This document shows positions 12,561 through 64,000 of a DNA stretch of 64,000 nucleotides, piece by piece. The stretch lies in the NCBI GenBank assembly GCA_039707465.1, contig CM077653.1:1061501-1125500 (forward strand). The letters run 5' to 3'. The position numbers and the translations under genes were made by a program. The stretch comes from Rhabdophis nuchalis (lineage: Eukaryota > Chordata > Lepidosauria > Squamata > Natricidae). The notes beneath the pieces were generated by a model. The model was not told where the DNA came from and did not search any database. It was given only the letters and a program-made list of their open reading frames with translations. Numbering within the stretch: position 1 is the stretch's first letter; each line of letters starts with the position of its first letter.

Positions 12561-12967
12561 TTGCCGCACTAATTCTGTGGGTTTTGTTTGAGGAGAACGC
12601 TGGGTGGATGGGCAGTGGGGGGGTGGGGGGGATTAGCAGCAGAGAGGTAAGGCAGGTGCCGTCCACCTGAACCAGCAAATCAGGGGGAAATCCTTCCTTG
12701 AGATAAACTATTCAGGACTTCATGCGCCAACCTTCAGTGCACAGTTAATGCGCCGTTTTCCTGGGAATCTCTGTGACGACCTTCTGACTTTGCACACCAT
12801 TGGCTAAGTGTGTGCCGTGTGAAGTGTGAACTGAACCTTAGTCTTGGGATACGAACGCCTGGCCCAGCCAAGGCCCCCGGCCAGCCCTGCTTCCCGGGAG
12901 GGGCTAGGCAAGAGAGCCAAACCTACTCAGGTTGACGCCTTCTTCTCTTCCTCTTCCACCTCCCCAG

Positions 12968-62816
<49,849 letters not shown>

Positions 62817-64000
62817 GTCAGTGCAAGTGCAAGTGGCTTGTCGACAAAAGTGGGATCGGGGCAGAGGAGGCCTAGGACCTCCCTGTCCTCTCCTTGTTTC
62901 TGTGGGCCTGGGGGGTTGGTGTCTGACATTCCCAGCTTCTTCCCCGCTTTTCCAACCCAATCAAGCAGAGCCCTTCTGAGGGCTGGACAGGACTCCATGC
63001 AGCCAGAAGCAAAACGTGGAAAGAGATCCTCCCTCGCAGGACTTGTGGAAAGTTAAAGATGCCCGAAGCAACTGTGCCCTTGGCCCAAGGGAAGGGCCGC
63101 TCCAATTGTCCTGGGGACTTTTTAACTAATCAAGAATCATGGAGACTACAAAAGCAGTTGGCTTGGAGGTCTCACTCTGGTCAGATGGACAGATGTCACC
63201 CTGCATATTAGATACCCTTAAAGTGTGTGCAGGAGCTTCCCAGGGCTAAGAGCATTCCAAAATGCTTCCCCTCCCCCAAAAGAAATGGAGGGTCTTCCAC
63301 ATAGTTGATACATCAGGCAGGCCCTACACGGTCTCATCCTGGAGCCTCGTCTCTACAGGAAAAGGACATTTTTCAAGACCATCAGAAGGTCAGCTGCCTT
63401 GCCTCATAATTTGGGCAGATGTCCCCCTTTGAAAGGTGCAGGGGGGGGGCTTTGGAGGTGGGCCTTGCTTGGATTCTTATTATGGATGCCCCCTTTCATG
63501 ACCTATGCAGAAGGTTGCCAACATCTCTCATCGATAGGCAGGGGTGGGGGAGCTCCTGTTGGCTGTGGGGGGCAACTGCCAGGTACACCTGGACTATCAG
63601 CCGAACCTCTGGGAGGGCGGCCTACCAGAAAGGATGCATAAAGACCCCCAAGACCAACTTTCCCTTAGGAGACCCCTCAAAGTGGGGTGAGGAAAGGCTG
63701 CTTGGTTGCCAGGGATCAAAGGCCGCTGCCTAAATGCCCCAGGACAGCAACCGCAGTGCATCTCGTGGTGCAATTCTGTCCAAATTTGTATAAATCCAGA
63801 TGAATCCTCAGACGACTCTTCAATACCTCAAGGTTTGACTTTGAGCTGACTTTGATCAGCCTCCTGGCTGGGGATTTTGGAAGCTCTTCTCCATCACATC
63901 ACGAAGGCCCAGAATTAGGGTCTTCAGACACCCCTCCCCCAGGGCAGGGGGGGAGGGTGAAGAAGGTCCTGGAACGGGGGGGGGGGAGCAGAAAGGGACC
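62817..64000 (+). other. Intron 11 (5' part)
   Basis: Starts with gtcagtg. If retained, the frame would run 18 codons to a TAG at 62873-62875. No terminal CADM1 exon, polyadenylation signal or clear repeat is seen up to the window end. Confidence 0.8.

Larger units (their letters stand above)
1..12967 (+). other. Intron 1 of CADM1 (3' part)
   Basis: No coding exon is supported here. Its contents are a SINE 3' half (236-377), hAT-like MITEs (385-495, 2093-2193, 7171-7305), a second MITE family (6814-7038), a (TG)n run (5516-5552), a CR1 3' end (8655-9127), an L2-like LINE fragment on the minus strand (10145-10590), and AT-rich repeat-poor islands at 8040-8480, 9395-9745 and 12375-12560. The remainder has no feature I can name. 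CADM1 intron 1 is very long in other vertebrates, so exon 1 is expected far upstream. Confidence 0.85.

Noticed and set aside
12844..12967. Met at 12844 as an alternative first exon of CADM1
   Set aside because: No signal peptide follows, and a clear acceptor at 12966-12967 with phase match shows the coding part starts at 12968.
62877..64000. Terminal CADM1 exon
   Set aside because: No acceptor followed by a Thr-Tyr-Phe-Thr-His type sequence or a terminal KKEYFI-like end was found; it must lie downstream.

Overview
This window is eukaryotic nuclear DNA from a reptile, most likely a squamate and probably a snake. It holds the middle and 3' part of one gene on the + strand, cell adhesion molecule 1 (CADM1, also SynCAM1, Necl-2, TSLC1 or IGSF4). 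Recognition rests on ten exons with proper splice sites. Their spliced translation follows vertebrate CADM1 from the start of the first Ig domain through the transmembrane helix. The squamate assignment is inference from the repeats: CR1 LINE 3' ends, tRNA-derived SINEs of squamate type, and many short palindromic hAT-like MITEs. No second gene, RNA gene or bacterial-type system was found on either strand.

Layout. 1-12967 is the 3' part of intron 1; exon 1 with the signal peptide lies upstream. Exons 2+3 (12968-13114, 14133-14285) encode Ig domain 1, exons 4+5 (17219-17356, 19557-19712) Ig domain 2, and exons 6+7 (29972-30071, 32513-32685) Ig domain 3. A Thr/Pro-rich stalk exon (37049-37123) follows. 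Two small cassette exons come next, 33 nt at 47489-47521 and 54 nt at 55363-55416; both match known alternative stalk exons of mammalian CADM1. The transmembrane exon is 62685-62816. The terminal exon, carrying the protein 4.1-binding and PDZ-binding tail, is not in the window. (Exon numbers count the two cassettes as exons 9 and 10, so the transmembrane exon is 11.) All introns are phase 1 except intron 6, which is phase 2 and splits Ig3, so every combination of the two cassettes keeps the frame.

The introns are short (about 1-10 kb) and rich in GC tracts and repeats. They contain CR1 fragments (one inserted inside a SINE), at least ten copies of a palindromic MITE family (some with perfect 8-bp target duplications), two further hAT-like MITE families, a TA-flanked palindromic MITE, a 773-bp solo LTR with a 5-bp target duplication, an exact 8 x 41-bp minisatellite, and a roughly 500-bp pyrimidine tract just upstream of exon 7. 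Quadruplex-type G-run clusters lie on both sides of the stalk exon. Several AT-rich, repeat-poor islands look like candidate conserved noncoding elements, but conservation cannot be tested here.

The most interesting biology is the regulation of stalk splicing in CADM1 and the transposon and tandem-repeat load close to its exons. I did not see a convincing new biological system.
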